From: Streptomyces sp. DG1A-41
GTDB lineage: Bacteria; Actinomycetota; Actinomycetes; Streptomycetales; Streptomycetaceae
Assembly (NCBI RefSeq): GCF_037055355.1
Contig: NZ_CP146350.1
Location: forward strand, 5,355,001 to 5,419,000
Length of the DNA: 64,000 nucleotides
Direction of reading: 5' to 3'
Made by a program: the position numbers and the translations under genes
The notes under the pieces: generated by a model
The model's database searches: none
Seen by the model: the letters and a program-made list of their open reading frames with translations, nothing else
What the model was told of the DNA's origin: nothing
In this document: positions 43,503-52,318 of the stretch, piece by piece
How the letters are laid out: each line of letters begins with the position of its first letter
Position numbering within the stretch: the first letter of the stretch is position 1

Positions 43503-46500
43503 ATGCGGATGCTGGTCACGGTCGTACGCGAAGGCGGTGAGCCGGAGGACGTCGTCATCACAGCCGACGACACCGCCACGGCAGGTGATGTCGCGGAGGC
43601 GCTGGCGCAGGCCGTCGGACAAAGCGTCGCCCCGCATGGCGGTGGGACGGGGAACGTCGTGGCGCTGCCCGGCACCTCACTGGCTTCGCTGCCCGGTTAC
43701 GGGACGGCGGTGACCGGAGCGCCGGCGCTGTGGGCCGATGGTGTGCTGTGCGATCCAGCGGCACCGGCGGCCGGCGTCCTGCGGGACGGCATGCGCGTCT
43801 CCGTCGACGGCTCGATAGGCCCGCTGCTGCGCAAGGGCGAGCCAGTCGGACAGTACGAGTTGCGGGTGGCCGGCGGTCCCGGTTCCGGGCGGGTGGTCCG
43901 GCTGGGTGTCGGCGCGGCCACCGCGGGATCGGCACCCACGTGTTCGCTGCCGTTGGCGGATGCCTCACTGTCGCCGATCGTCCTCCGGCTGACGGTCGAT
44001 CTCCAGGGTAACGTCGTGCTCACGCCGGAGGTCGGCGCCGACATCCGGCTGAACGACGACCCGGTGACGGCCGGGACTCCTTGGCCGCTCGGCGGTGTCG
44101 TACGGGTCGGCGACTCGCTGCTCGTGCTCGACAAGGTGGCCGAGCCGGACGCGCACCTGGCTCCGATGAGCGAGGGCGGTCTCGCCTACAACCGCCCTCC
44201 TCGGCTGTCGCCGCTGCGGCCTCGGCGGAGACTGGCCGTGCCGGTGCCGCCCACCAAGGGGGACCGCGCGCGTTTCCAGTTCATCATGGCGTTCATGCCC
44301 ATGCTGTTCGGGCTGGCCATGTACTTCTTCACCAAGCAGATCTACATGCTGCTGTTCTGCCTGATGAGCCCGCTCATGATGCTGGGCCAGTGGATCAGTG
44401 AGAACCGCGAGGGCAAGAAGAAGCACAAGACGTCCCTCAAGCAGTACAAGAAAGACCTCGCGGCTCACGAGGCCGAACTCGTCACGCTCAGCAAGGAAGA
44501 ACAGCGGGCCCGGCGCGAGGACAACCCCGACCCGGCCGAGATCCTCCTCTACGGGACCGGCCCCCGCCGCCGCCTGTGGGAGCGCCGCCTCACCGACCCG
44601 GACGCGATGCAACTGCGTATCGGGCTCGGCGCCCTGCCCTCCGACGTGGAACTCGTCTTCGCACGTGGCTCCTCGTCGCACGACGAGGAGCCCCCGGAAC
44701 CCCCGCTCCTTCCGGATGTCCCCGTTACCCTGCCCTTTGCCCGGCTCGGCGTGGTCGGCATCGCGGGGGACCGAGCCCGCGCCCTCGCCACCGCGCGCTG
44801 GCTGAGCGTGCAGGCCGCCGTGCTGCACAGCCCCCGAGACCTGTCACTGGTGTCGCTGGCCGCGACACCCGCCGCCGGCGCCGAGTGGCACTGGGCACAC
44901 TGGCTGCCCCACACCAACCCCGACGAGGGGCAGGACTGCGTCGCTCTGGTCGGCTTCGACTCGGAGGGCATCAGCCGCCGAGTCAACGAGCTTTTGCACG
45001 AGCTGGCTCGACGCAAAGCAGCCCGCGAGCAGCACAACATGACAGGCCAGCTGTATCCGGACGCCAACGTGCTCCTGATACTCGACGGGGCACGGCTGTT
45101 GCGCCGCGTACCCGGCGTCCCGCAACTCCTGACCGAGGGCCCGCAGTACGGGATCTTGGCCCTCTGCATCGACGAGGACGAGCGGCTGCTTCCCGAGGAG
45201 TGCAAGGCCGTCGTGGCGTGGTCGCCGGACGCGGCCCACCACGTCCGGGTGCGCGGCTACGGTCTGGAGGCCGTCGGCGACGTCCTGGCTGACCAGGTCC
45301 CCTACGAATGGTGCGAACTCCTGGCCCGTTCCCTCGCCCCCGTCCGCGACGTCAGCCGCGACGACGCCGATTCCGCCCTGCCCACCTCGGCCCGGCTGCT
45401 GAACCTGCTGAACATGCCCAACCCGGCGGGCGTCGACGTGGAGCGCAACTGGCAGGCGGGTGGTTCGACCACGTCCGCACCCATCGGTGTCGCTGCCGAC
45501 GGCGTATTCGTCCTGGACATCCGCCGCGACGGGCCGCACGCCCTGGTCGCCGGTACGACGGGTGCCGGTAAGTCCGAACTCCTGCAGTCGATCATCGCCT
45601 CGCTGGCGGTGGCGAATCGCCCCGACGCCCTGAACTACGTCCTCATCGATTACAAGGGCGGCAGCGCCTTTATGGACTGCGCTCGCCTGCCGCACACCGT
45701 CGGTATGGTCAGCGACCTCGATGCCCACTTGACCGAGCGGGCCCTCGCCTCGCTCGCCGCCGAGCTGCATCGCCGGGAGCGGATCCTCCTCGACGCCGCC
45801 ACCAAGGACATCGAGGACTACAACGACACCCGCAAGCTCCGTCCCGAACTGGAGCCGATGCCCCGGCTGGTCCTGGTCATCGACGAATTCGCGTCCCTGG
45901 TAGCGGAATTGCCCGACTTCATCGCAGGACTGGTCGACATCGCACGCCGAGGCCGCTCTCTCGGCGTGCACCTGATTCTCGCAACGCAGCGTCCCGCGGG
46001 TGTGGTGAGCGCCGACATTCGGGCCAACACCAACCTCCGCATCGCCCTACGAGTGACGGATGCCGCCGAGTCGATGGACGTCATCGACGCACCGGACTCG
46101 GGCGCGATCTCCAAGTCGACGCCGGGCCGTATGTACGTCCGTTCCGGCGCCCAGTCCCTGGTCGGTGTGCAGTCGGCCCGTATCGGTGGCCGTCGCCCGG
46201 CCACGGGTCAGACGGGGCCAAAGGCCACGCTCATCCCCTTGCCCTGGAACGCCTACGCCCGCCCGCTGCCCAAGCGGGAAGAGGCCGAGGACGACGGCAC
46301 GATGGTCACCGACCTGGCCGTCCTCGTGGACGCGGTGCGCGACGGTGCGGAGCGGATGGGCTTCGGCGAACAGCGCAGCCCGTGGCTTCCGCCTCTGGCG
46401 GAGTCCGTCACGCTCGACGAACTGTCCATGCACGGCGGCGTACCGGCCACCGCGCCTGGCGACGACGTGGCCCCGATCCCGTACGGCCTGGTCGACCTGC

Positions 46501-47984
46501 CGGCGAAGCAGACCCGCATGCCGGTGTCCTTGGACCTGGTGCACGGCGAGCACACCCTGCTGCTCGGTGGCGCTCGCTCCGGCCGCTCGACGGCACTGCG
46601 CACCCTCGCCGGCTCGCTGGCCCGCAACACCTCACCGCACGATGTGCACGTCTACGCCATCGACTGCGGCTCCAACGCCCTGCTGCCGCTGGTGCGTCTG
46701 CCGCACGTGGGCGCCGTCGTGACACGCGACGAGCCTGACCGGGTCCGCCGGCTGATCCAGCGCCTCCAGGTGGAGGTGGCCCGCCGTCAACAACTGCTGG
46801 CGATGGAGGGCGCTTCGAGCGCAGCCGAGCAGCGCGCAGGAGCCTCTCCGGAGGAGCGCCTGCCCTGGATGGTTCTGCTCCTGGACAGTTGGGAAGGTTT
46901 CGCGTCGACCTTCGAGAACTACAACTATGGCCAGTTGCTGGAAGCGGCCCAGAGACTCTTCCGTGAGGGCTCCGCAGCGGGACTGAAGGTCGTCATGACG
47001 GCCGACCGAAGTGGTCTGAGCGGTCACGTCTCCTCGTCCTTCGCCGACCGACTCGTCATGCGCTTCGCCGACCCGAACGACTATTCAACGGCCGGTCTCC
47101 AGGCCCGCGAGGTTCCGAAGAACATGCCGCCCGGGCGCGCCCTGCGTATCACGGACACGGGCGTGGACGAGACGCAGATCGGTCTGCTGGCGCAGGACCC
47201 GGCCGGCCAGGCACAGGTCCGCGCGCTCCGCGAGATCGCGGAGGAGGCGCGAACGCGCTACGGCCGCATGCCGGCGGGCCGCCGCCCCCTGCGCGTCGAC
47301 GCTCTGCCGACGCGCATCACAGCGTCGGAGGCGATGGCCCTGGACCCGGACTTCGTGCCGCCGTCGCCGCTGTGGGCGCTGGTCGCTGTGGGAGGGGACG
47401 AACTCCACCCTATCGGCATCGACTTGGAGGAAAACGGGCCCGGGTTCGTCATTGCGGGCCCGCCGAAGTCCGGTCGTTCGACTGCCCTGCTGTGCGCGGC
47501 CGAGTCCCTTCTGCGAGCAGGCACCCCCCTGGTGATCGTGACACCTCGCCGGTCCCCGTTGCGGGAGCTCGAGGGCCGAGACGGGGTCCTCGGCATGCTC
47601 AACGCGGAGAGCTCAGGGGACGACTTGGAGGAGATTCAGGAACAGCTCGACGGACGGCCGTACGTCGTCGTGGTCGACGACGCGGAACTTCTCTACGACG
47701 CGCCCCTGGACGAACCCCTGGAAGGCGTCATCCGTAAGGGAGCAGATGGCGGCGTGGGCCTGCTCGCCGCCGGCACGACGGACTCACTGTCCAGCCAGTA
47801 CCGGGGCTTCGCAGTCGAGGCCCGCAAGTCCCGCAACGGCATGCTGCTGACGCCGCAAAGCACGTCGGACGGCGAGCTGTTCGGCATCCGGCTGCCTGCG
47901 AACAGTGGGGGCGGGGCAGCGGGCAGTGGGTTGTTCGTGGCTGGCGGGGCGTTCGTGCCGGTTCAGGCCGTGATGAACTCGTAA
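43503..47984 (+). CDS. FtsK/SpoIIIE-type ATPase of a type VII-like secretion system (EssC/EccC family)
   Basis: About 1493 aa. An N-terminal region with FHA-like halves (MRMLVTVVREGGEPEDVVIT; DIRLNDDPVTAGTPWPLGGV) is followed by two helices near 260-300 (FQFIMAFMPMLFGLAMYFFT, MLLFCLMSPLMMLGQW) and three ATPase modules. Walker A of module 1 is GTTGAGKS (about residue 685), of module 2 GGARSGRS (1020) and of module 3 GPPKSGRS (1320): only module 1 keeps the lysine. Module 1 also has LVIDEFASLVAELPDF. This is the motor that exports WXG100 proteins. GGGGAGG fits ATG 43503 better than ATG 43494. Confidence 0.92.
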   Translation: MRMLVTVVREGGEPEDVVITADDTATAGDVAEALAQAVGQSVAPHGGGTGNVVALPGTSLASLPGYGTAVTGAPALWADGVLCDPAAPAAGVLRDGMRVSVDGSIGPLLRKGEPVGQYELRVAGGPGSGRVVRLGVGAATAGSAPTCSLPLADASLSPIVLRLTVDLQGNVVLTPEVGADIRLNDDPVTAGTPWPLGGVVRVGDSLLVLDKVAEPDAHLAPMSEGGLAYNRPPRLSPLRPRRRLAVPVPPTKGDRARFQFIMAFMPMLFGLAMYFFTKQIYMLLFCLMSPLMMLGQWISENREGKKKHKTSLKQYKKDLAAHEAELVTLSKEEQRARREDNPDPAEILLYGTGPRRRLWERRLTDPDAMQLRIGLGALPSDVELVFARGSSSHDEEPPEPPLLPDVPVTLPFARLGVVGIAGDRARALATARWLSVQAAVLHSPRDLSLVSLAATPAAGAEWHWAHWLPHTNPDEGQDCVALVGFDSEGISRRVNELLHELARRKAAREQHNMTGQLYPDANVLLILDGARLLRRVPGVPQLLTEGPQYGILALCIDEDERLLPEECKAVVAWSPDAAHHVRVRGYGLEAVGDVLADQVPYEWCELLARSLAPVRDVSRDDADSALPTSARLLNLLNMPNPAGVDVERNWQAGGSTTSAPIGVAADGVFVLDIRRDGPHALVAGTTGAGKSELLQSIIASLAVANRPDALNYVLIDYKGGSAFMDCARLPHTVGMVSDLDAHLTERALASLAAELHRRERILLDAATKDIEDYNDTRKLRPELEPMPRLVLVIDEFASLVAELPDFIAGLVDIARRGRSLGVHLILATQRPAGVVSADIRANTNLRIALRVTDAAESMDVIDAPDSGAISKSTPGRMYVRSGAQSLVGVQSARIGGRRPATGQTGPKATLIPLPWNAYARPLPKREEAEDDGTMVTDLAVLVDAVRDGAERMGFGEQRSPWLPPLAESVTLDELSMHGGVPATAPGDDVAPIPYGLVDLPAKQTRMPVSLDLVHGEHTLLLGGARSGRSTALRTLAGSLARNTSPHDVHVYAIDCGSNALLPLVRLPHVGAVVTRDEPDRVRRLIQRLQVEVARRQQLLAMEGASSAAEQRAGASPEERLPWMVLLLDSWEGFASTFENYNYGQLLEAAQRLFREGSAAGLKVVMTADRSGLSGHVSSSFADRLVMRFADPNDYSTAGLQAREVPKNMPPGRALRITDTGVDETQIGLLAQDPAGQAQVRALREIAEEARTRYGRMPAGRRPLRVDALPTRITASEAMALDPDFVPPSPLWALVAVGGDELHPIGIDLEENGPGFVIAGPPKSGRSTALLCAAESLLRAGTPLVIVTPRRSPLRELEGRDGVLGMLNAESSGDDLEEIQEQLDGRPYVVVVDDAELLYDAPLDEPLEGVIRKGADGGVGLLAAGTTDSLSSQYRGFAVEARKSRNGMLLTPQSTSDGELFGIRLPANSGGGAAGSGLFVAGGAFVPVQAVMNS

Positions 47985-48277
47985 AACGCGCAAAGGCTCC
48001 CGCTCAATGAGAGGGAGCCCCGCATCGCCGTCGGCGCGTTGGCCACCGCGATTGCCATGGCAAGGTTCTTGACGAGATCAGGATCCATGCCGGCGTAGAA
48101 GGCTGAGGTGTAGTCCGGATCCCTGCTGCGTTTGGCCAGTTCTTCGGCGATGCGGTGGAACGCGGGGCCTGCCCCGTCAGGTCCCATGTCCGCGAGTCTG
48201 TCAGCCTCATTGGCGAGCTTCTCGCCCTCTTCGTGCGCCTGCTTTACGGTCCACACCGGCTCGCGCATCTGAACCAT
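47963..48277 (-). CDS. hypothetical protein, possibly a truncated relic
   Basis: About 104 aa from ATG 48277 (MVQMREPVWTVKQAHEEGEK). The core LADMGPDGAGPAFHRIAEEL then AKRSRDPDYTSAFYAGMDPD resembles the repeated segments of long Streptomyces proteins encoded beside WXG100 genes (DUF6571-like), but only one unit is present. The C-terminus (SLSLSGSLCAFYEFITA) overlaps the terminator and end of the ATPase gene, and no good ribosome site is seen. It may be the tail of a lost gene; a different frame at 48244-48468 is open upstream. Confidence 0.4.
   Translation of the reverse strand: MVQMREPVWTVKQAHEEGEKLANEADRLADMGPDGAGPAFHRIAEELAKRSRDPDYTSAFYAGMDPDLVKNLAMAIAVANAPTAMRGSLSLSGSLCAFYEFITA
47995..48019 (+). 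terminator. terminator after the EssC-like gene
   Basis: GGCTCCC pairs with GGGAGCC around GCTCAATGAGA (with an inner CTC/GAG), ten bases past the stop. It lies inside the minus-strand reading frame that follows. Confidence 0.65.
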
Positions 48278-48457
48278 GGGGGGCTTGGGCCCCACGCCCA
48301 GGGATTCCGTGGAGGGCCGCCGTTGATAGGCAATGGTTGCCCGCCGGAGCCCTCTTTGAGTCCTGCTGAAAAAGCCGCCGGGGGCACCCCGTACGAGGTC
48401 CAAATGACCTCGAAGGAATGCCCCGGCAGGCTGTGGCATCCGCGCGGCCGCGTCGGC

Positions 48458-48718
48458 TCAGGTGGCACGCTCGATGTTGTCGGCGCTGGTGTTGGCCGAC
48501 TTGCTGGCCTCGTTCAGCGTGTCGACCCACTTGTCGAACGTCGGCTTCACGTCGTGCCAGTCGTTCCGGAACCGGTCGGCCTTGGGGCCCTTCCAGTAAC
48601 CCGAGCTCTGGCTGGTGGCCGTCTCCAGAGCCTTGATGAGGCCCTGGAGGTCGGTGGCCTTCTTGCCGAAAAGCTTGGACAGCTCCCGAAGCTGAGTGAG
48701 ATCTGCACCGCGATCCAT
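48458..48718 (-). CDS. WXG100-family protein
   Basis: 86 aa helical hairpin with the central YWKGPKADRFRNDW (W-K-G), flanked by LTQLRELSKLFGKKATDLQG and WVDTLNEASKSANTSADNI. Size and motif are those of ESAT-6/CFP-10-like secreted proteins. GGGAGG precedes the ATG. It is divergent from a second 86-aa WXG100-like gene 204 bases away and next to the EssC-like ATPase. Confidence 0.9.
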   Translation of the reverse strand: MDRGADLTQLRELSKLFGKKATDLQGLIKALETATSQSSGYWKGPKADRFRNDWHDVKPTFDKWVDTLNEASKSANTSADNIERAT

Positions 48719-48827
48719 GGCGATCCTCCCCGTGTCACGTAGGTAAACGGACTATCCGTTCGCAGCAAGGGACGCTACCGCACCAGCCGTAGTTGCAGTC
48801 CAGCGCCTTCGGAGATCAGAGTTTCGT

Positions 48828-48846
48828 GTGAACAAGTGGTGTTCAC
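48828..48846. promoter_or_regulatory. inverted repeat between the divergent WXG100 genes
   Basis: GTGAAC-N7-GTTCAC, a perfect 6+6 dyad, near the centre of the 204-base spacer. It is a candidate operator controlling both genes. No regulator gene is adjacent. Confidence 0.5.
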
Positions 48847-48922
48847 CTGGGTCAGGAGCTCGATCAACGTCTACACGGAGCGTCAGTATGCTGGAGAGCC
48901 TGGGACAGCGGGGGAGGCTGCT

Positions 48923-49183
48923 ATGGCAAATCCTGACATACAGGAACTTAACCAGCGGGCCAGCCAGCTGAGGTCGCTGGCCGACCACATCGATTCACTT
49001 GTCGATGCCGCCAGGAAGCACAGCACCACCGGGATGAAGACCTGGTCGGGCCCCAACGCGGACGACGTGCGCGGGCGGCTCAAGAGCTGGCAGACGACGT
49101 GCAGCACGGTCGCCAAGGCGCTGCGCGACGAAGCGCACAAGTGCACGCAGGACGCCAAGGACCTGAAAGACGAGAAGAAGTAG
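48923..49183 (+). CDS. WXG100-family protein (WSG variant)
   Basis: 86 aa: MANPDIQELNQRASQLRSLA, then KTWSGPNADDVRGRLKSWQT with the W-S-G turn, and a lysine-rich end (CTQDAKDLKDEKK). It could form a heterodimer with the divergent WXG100 protein of equal length. ATG 48923 has GGGGGAGG upstream. The EspG-like gene follows 37 bases later, giving an operon. Confidence 0.9.
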   Translation: MANPDIQELNQRASQLRSLADHIDSLVDAARKHSTTGMKTWSGPNADDVRGRLKSWQTTCSTVAKALRDEAHKCTQDAKDLKDEKK

Positions 49184-49220
49184 CGGGCGCTCCCCGCTAC
49201 GGCGAGAGGAACCTGTACCA

Positions 49221-50060
49221 GTGCCCTCGTACGACAGCTCCCGGGCCCGTTTCCGGCTGGCCGACCGCCACATCGCTGTGTTCGCACACCTTCTGGACGG
49301 TGAGACGCCGCCTGAGGAACTGTGGGAGTCGCTGGTCGAGCTCCAGCGCATCGGCCTGGTCGGCGAAGAGGGAGAACTGGCTCCGGTTCTACGCGAGCCG
49401 CTGGGCGCCCTGGCCGACCCGATGGTCATGATCCAGGTGGAGATCACGGGCGAGCACGGCGTGGTCAACCACGGTGTGGTCGTGGGCCAGGAGGCAGTGA
49501 TCTCACACGACGGCTGGCCGGGCGAGGAGGAGTCCGAGTACGTCTCCATCGAGCCGAACACCCTCGTGTGGGAACTGGCCCGCAAGGTCAACCTACACCG
49601 CGGGGAAAAGCCGGTGGAAGGCGCTCCCAAGGTGCGAGTCGAGACGACCATGGGCGCTCTGGACGCTGCGTTCGTCGCTCTGGAAGAGCCTGGCGCCGAC
49701 GACGACACGACCCGCGACCTCGTCCGCAAGGCACTCATTGAGGCGGACACCAAGCTCACAAACCCGGTTCTGGGCCAGTTCCTGGACCTGGTCGTCTCCC
49801 TGAACGCCACCTGGCGCATCACCACCGCCTGGGACGGCGAACACGAGGGCCAACGCTCCACCATGGTCCGCGCCCTGGCCGTCTGGGACTGCGGCCCCCT
49901 CGGCTACTGGACCCGCGAGCAGCCCGAAGAACCCATCATGCCGGGCCAGGTCGGCCCGGACAGTGCGCTCGTTCTGGTGCAGTCCGACTCCGCTGAGGTT
50001 TGGGAAAAACTGACGGATCTGTTGCCGGACAAGGAAGAACTATTGATCGCGGGCGAGTGA
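49221..50060 (+). CDS. EspG-like type VII secretion chaperone candidate (copy 1)
   Basis: 279 aa. Begins MPSYDSSRARFRLADRHIAV; core GLVGEEGELAPVLREPLGAL, MIQVEITGEHGVVNHGVVV, EEESEYVSIEPNTLVWELA, VVSLNATWRITTAWDG, VRALAVWDCGPLGYWTRE. Layout and residues fit the EspG-like family that holds secreted substrates soluble in ESX systems. It is clearly paralogous to the protein at 54241-55053. Immediately after a WXG100 gene. Family call is moderate; the paralogy is certain from sequence. Confidence 0.75.
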   Translation: MPSYDSSRARFRLADRHIAVFAHLLDGETPPEELWESLVELQRIGLVGEEGELAPVLREPLGALADPMVMIQVEITGEHGVVNHGVVVGQEAVISHDGWPGEEESEYVSIEPNTLVWELARKVNLHRGEKPVEGAPKVRVETTMGALDAAFVALEEPGADDDTTRDLVRKALIEADTKLTNPVLGQFLDLVVSLNATWRITTAWDGEHEGQRSTMVRALAVWDCGPLGYWTREQPEEPIMPGQVGPDSALVLVQSDSAEVWEKLTDLLPDKEELLIAGE

Positions 50061-50076
50061 GACCGGAGTTTCAGAC

Positions 50077-50679
50077 GTGACCGAGGTAAATCCGCGAGCG
50101 AGCCGGCAGCCACTGCGGCGGGGGCCCGGCACGCTGGGGGTCCTCGTCCTTCTGCCCCTGGCGCTGACCGGGTGCGGGTGGCTGGCTCAGCACCAGGGCC
50201 CACTGATGTTGGCGGGCGCGTTCCTGGCCGTGCTCTCGCTGGTCGTTGCCTGGATCATGTGTGGTGCCGGACCGGGTGCGTGCGTGGCAGTCTTCGGATT
50301 TGCCTTCATGCTCTTTGTGGGGCCGGCCATGGGCGACTACGTCATCAACCAGCGTGGCGTGCGGCACGGCGCGGTGGTTGGCGACGTCAGCACGTACTGG
50401 AAGAAGCACGGAGACGGCCGGGCGTGCACCGTCGTAACAACCGATACCGCGAAGCCCGACGCCCATGAGGTGGACGACCCCGACGGCTGTGACGACGACC
50501 TCAGGGAGGGGCAGAGCGTCACTTTGGTGCTCGATCCAGAGGGTTGGCTGAAGCCGCGTTTGAGCAGTAGTGTCAACGGCGTTGCGCCATACCTGGTCTG
50601 GACGTCCGCAGGGCTGCTCACCGTGACCGAAGGTTCTGTATTGTACGGGCGGCTTCGACGGCGAAGGCCGCGGGCTTAG
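50077..50679 (+). CDS. hypothetical membrane protein
   Basis: 200 aa from GTG 50077. Hydrophobic segments include GTLGVLVLLPLALTGCGWLA, PLMLAGAFLAVLSLVVAWIM and CVAVFGFAFMLFVGPAMGDY, with a last one near VAPYLVWTSAGLLTVTEGSV. Between them is a domain with two Cys (RACTVVTTD and DPDGCDDDL) that may form a disulfide outside the cell. It is 16 bases after the EspG-like gene and tail-to-tail with a large putative substrate, so it could be an immunity or export partner; that is inference. Confidence 0.75.
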   Translation: MTEVNPRASRQPLRRGPGTLGVLVLLPLALTGCGWLAQHQGPLMLAGAFLAVLSLVVAWIMCGAGPGACVAVFGFAFMLFVGPAMGDYVINQRGVRHGAVVGDVSTYWKKHGDGRACTVVTTDTAKPDAHEVDDPDGCDDDLREGQSVTLVLDPEGWLKPRLSSSVNGVAPYLVWTSAGLLTVTEGSVLYGRLRRRRPRA

Positions 50680-50701
50680 CCCTCAGCCCCTGAGCGGGAA
50701 G

Positions 50702-52144
50702 TCAGAACCAGTTCATCGGATTCGTCTTGGACTTGGCGATGCTCTTCCCCAGGTTTTTTGCCTTGTCACCGACCCAGCCGACCGCCTTGCCGGCGCCCTT
50801 CTTGATGTCGTCCCAGTGCTGGACGACCTTCGCGCCGCCGTAGATGAGGCCCGTCCCCACCGCGAGGCCGATGGTGACCGGGTTGGGGGCGACCATGGCC
50901 GCCGTGAGGGAGGCGTTGAAGCCGACCTCGGCGACATCGGCGACGTAGGCGGCGCCCTTCTTCTTGAATGCGTCGACGGGGTTGCCCTGCGAAATGACGT
51001 TGGCGGCACTGAAGCCGGTCGACAGGACACCGCCTACGATGCCGGCGCCGCGCAGGAACCCGGCGGTCTTGGCAGCGGCGCCGAGGCCGGTGCGCAGGGC
51101 CCCTGCGCCTCGTGCGGCATTCGTGGCCTCCGCCACGGAGTTGGCGAACCGCTGGCTGTTCGCGGCCTTGGTGAACACCTTGATCAGGTTCGCGTTGCCC
51201 GCGCGGACGACAGCCTGGCCGGAGTGCGTGAAACCGCCGTACAACTTGGCCGCCTGGTCGGACCCGACCAAAAAGTCGATGACGCCGTTGGCGCGAAGGG
51301 TGTTCATCAAGGGCGTGGCACGCACCCAGTTGTAGCCCTGGCCGATCAGGTCTCCGCGAATGCCGCTGGTGAGGGGGATGCGGGAGAGGCTCTGATAGGT
51401 GGTGCTCCGACCGAAGAGCGAGCCGAGTTGACCGGGCAGCCAACTGCCCGGCGCGCTCAGTGAACGCAGCTTCGGAGTCCACTTGATCAGGCCATTGCCC
51501 GCAGACCGTATGAGTCCGCTCTCGGAGCCGCGCAGGACCACGCCGAGCCGTGTCTTCCAGGCCCGAAGGGCGCCCGTCTTCAGCGAGTTACCCAGCAGCA
51601 CCTTGGTCAGTGACGTGCCCTGGAGGGTGACGACGGCCGTGGCGGCGGTGACGGAGCCCCAGTCGCCGTACAGGCCGATCACGGAGGCGATCGTCGCTTC
51701 GTGCGGCTGGAGCCCGGGTATCTGGGCTATGGCGTGAGCCTCCAGCCGCTGAATCCAGTCCGCCAGCGACTCGTCGGGCTGTCGCTTGAACTTGTAGGCG
51801 TTCGGATCGTCGCTGGCCGCGACGGAGTTGGCCAGGAGGAGAGCGTCGGGGCCGAGACCCTCGCTCTTGTACTTTTCGATCTCCTTGGGGCTGAACCCGG
51901 CCCACATGAGTCCGGCTTGGGGGTCACCGCTCTCCAACCGGGCGAAGACGGCCCGCTTGCGCAAATCCGGTGCCGTGTCCTTGGCCCAGCCGCGCAGAGG
52001 CTTGAGTGAGGTCAACTTGCTCGTGACGCCCAGCCTGGAGGCTCTGGTGAATGCCTCATCCAGTCCGTCCTGGACCCCGCCGCGCCCGTCGAGCAGCTTC
52101 GCGAGCTGGTCCAGGTCGTCCGGATTGACCGTCCTCATGCCCAC
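50702..52144 (-). CDS. large putative type VII secretion substrate (paralogue 1)
   Basis: 480 aa, no signal peptide. The N-terminal block (NPDDLDQLAKLLDGRGGVQD, then LDEAFTRASRLGV and LKPLRGWAKDTAPDLRKRA) and the C-terminal hydrophobic block (GFNASLTAAMVAPNPVTIG then LAVGTGLIYGGAKVVQHWDD) are shared with the 55161-56399 protein, while the middle (about 100-370) differs. The helical N-terminus with a central Trp could act like a WXG100 export domain. The Gly/Ala-rich C-terminus could insert in membranes. GTG 52144 or ATG 52138. No known toxin motif seen. Confidence 0.78.
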   Translation of the reverse strand: MGMRTVNPDDLDQLAKLLDGRGGVQDGLDEAFTRASRLGVTSKLTSLKPLRGWAKDTAPDLRKRAVFARLESGDPQAGLMWAGFSPKEIEKYKSEGLGPDALLLANSVAASDDPNAYKFKRQPDESLADWIQRLEAHAIAQIPGLQPHEATIASVIGLYGDWGSVTAATAVVTLQGTSLTKVLLGNSLKTGALRAWKTRLGVVLRGSESGLIRSAGNGLIKWTPKLRSLSAPGSWLPGQLGSLFGRSTTYQSLSRIPLTSGIRGDLIGQGYNWVRATPLMNTLRANGVIDFLVGSDQAAKLYGGFTHSGQAVVRAGNANLIKVFTKAANSQRFANSVAEATNAARGAGALRTGLGAAAKTAGFLRGAGIVGGVLSTGFSAANVISQGNPVDAFKKKGAAYVADVAEVGFNASLTAAMVAPNPVTIGLAVGTGLIYGGAKVVQHWDDIKKGAGKAVGWVGDKAKNLGKSIAKSKTNPMNWF

Positions 52145-52318
52145 GTTTCATATCCCCTGAGCGTGTGTCCGGAACCAGCCAGTCACGGCTGTGAAGTCGC
52201 TGCTCCAGGATATGGACGAGGCTTCCCGTGAGATCGTTGGATCACCATCTGTTTACCGTATGCAAACGCATTCTTAAGGGAAGCTTCCGCCCTGACTGGG
52301 CACGCTCTGCGGCTCTGC
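52145..52318. other. spacer upstream of putative substrate 1
   Basis: 174 bases on the 5' side of the minus-strand substrate gene. It has a lower GC content than its neighbours (around TTGCGTTTGCATACGG when read on the minus strand), so it probably contains the promoter. Nothing else was recognised. Confidence 0.3.
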
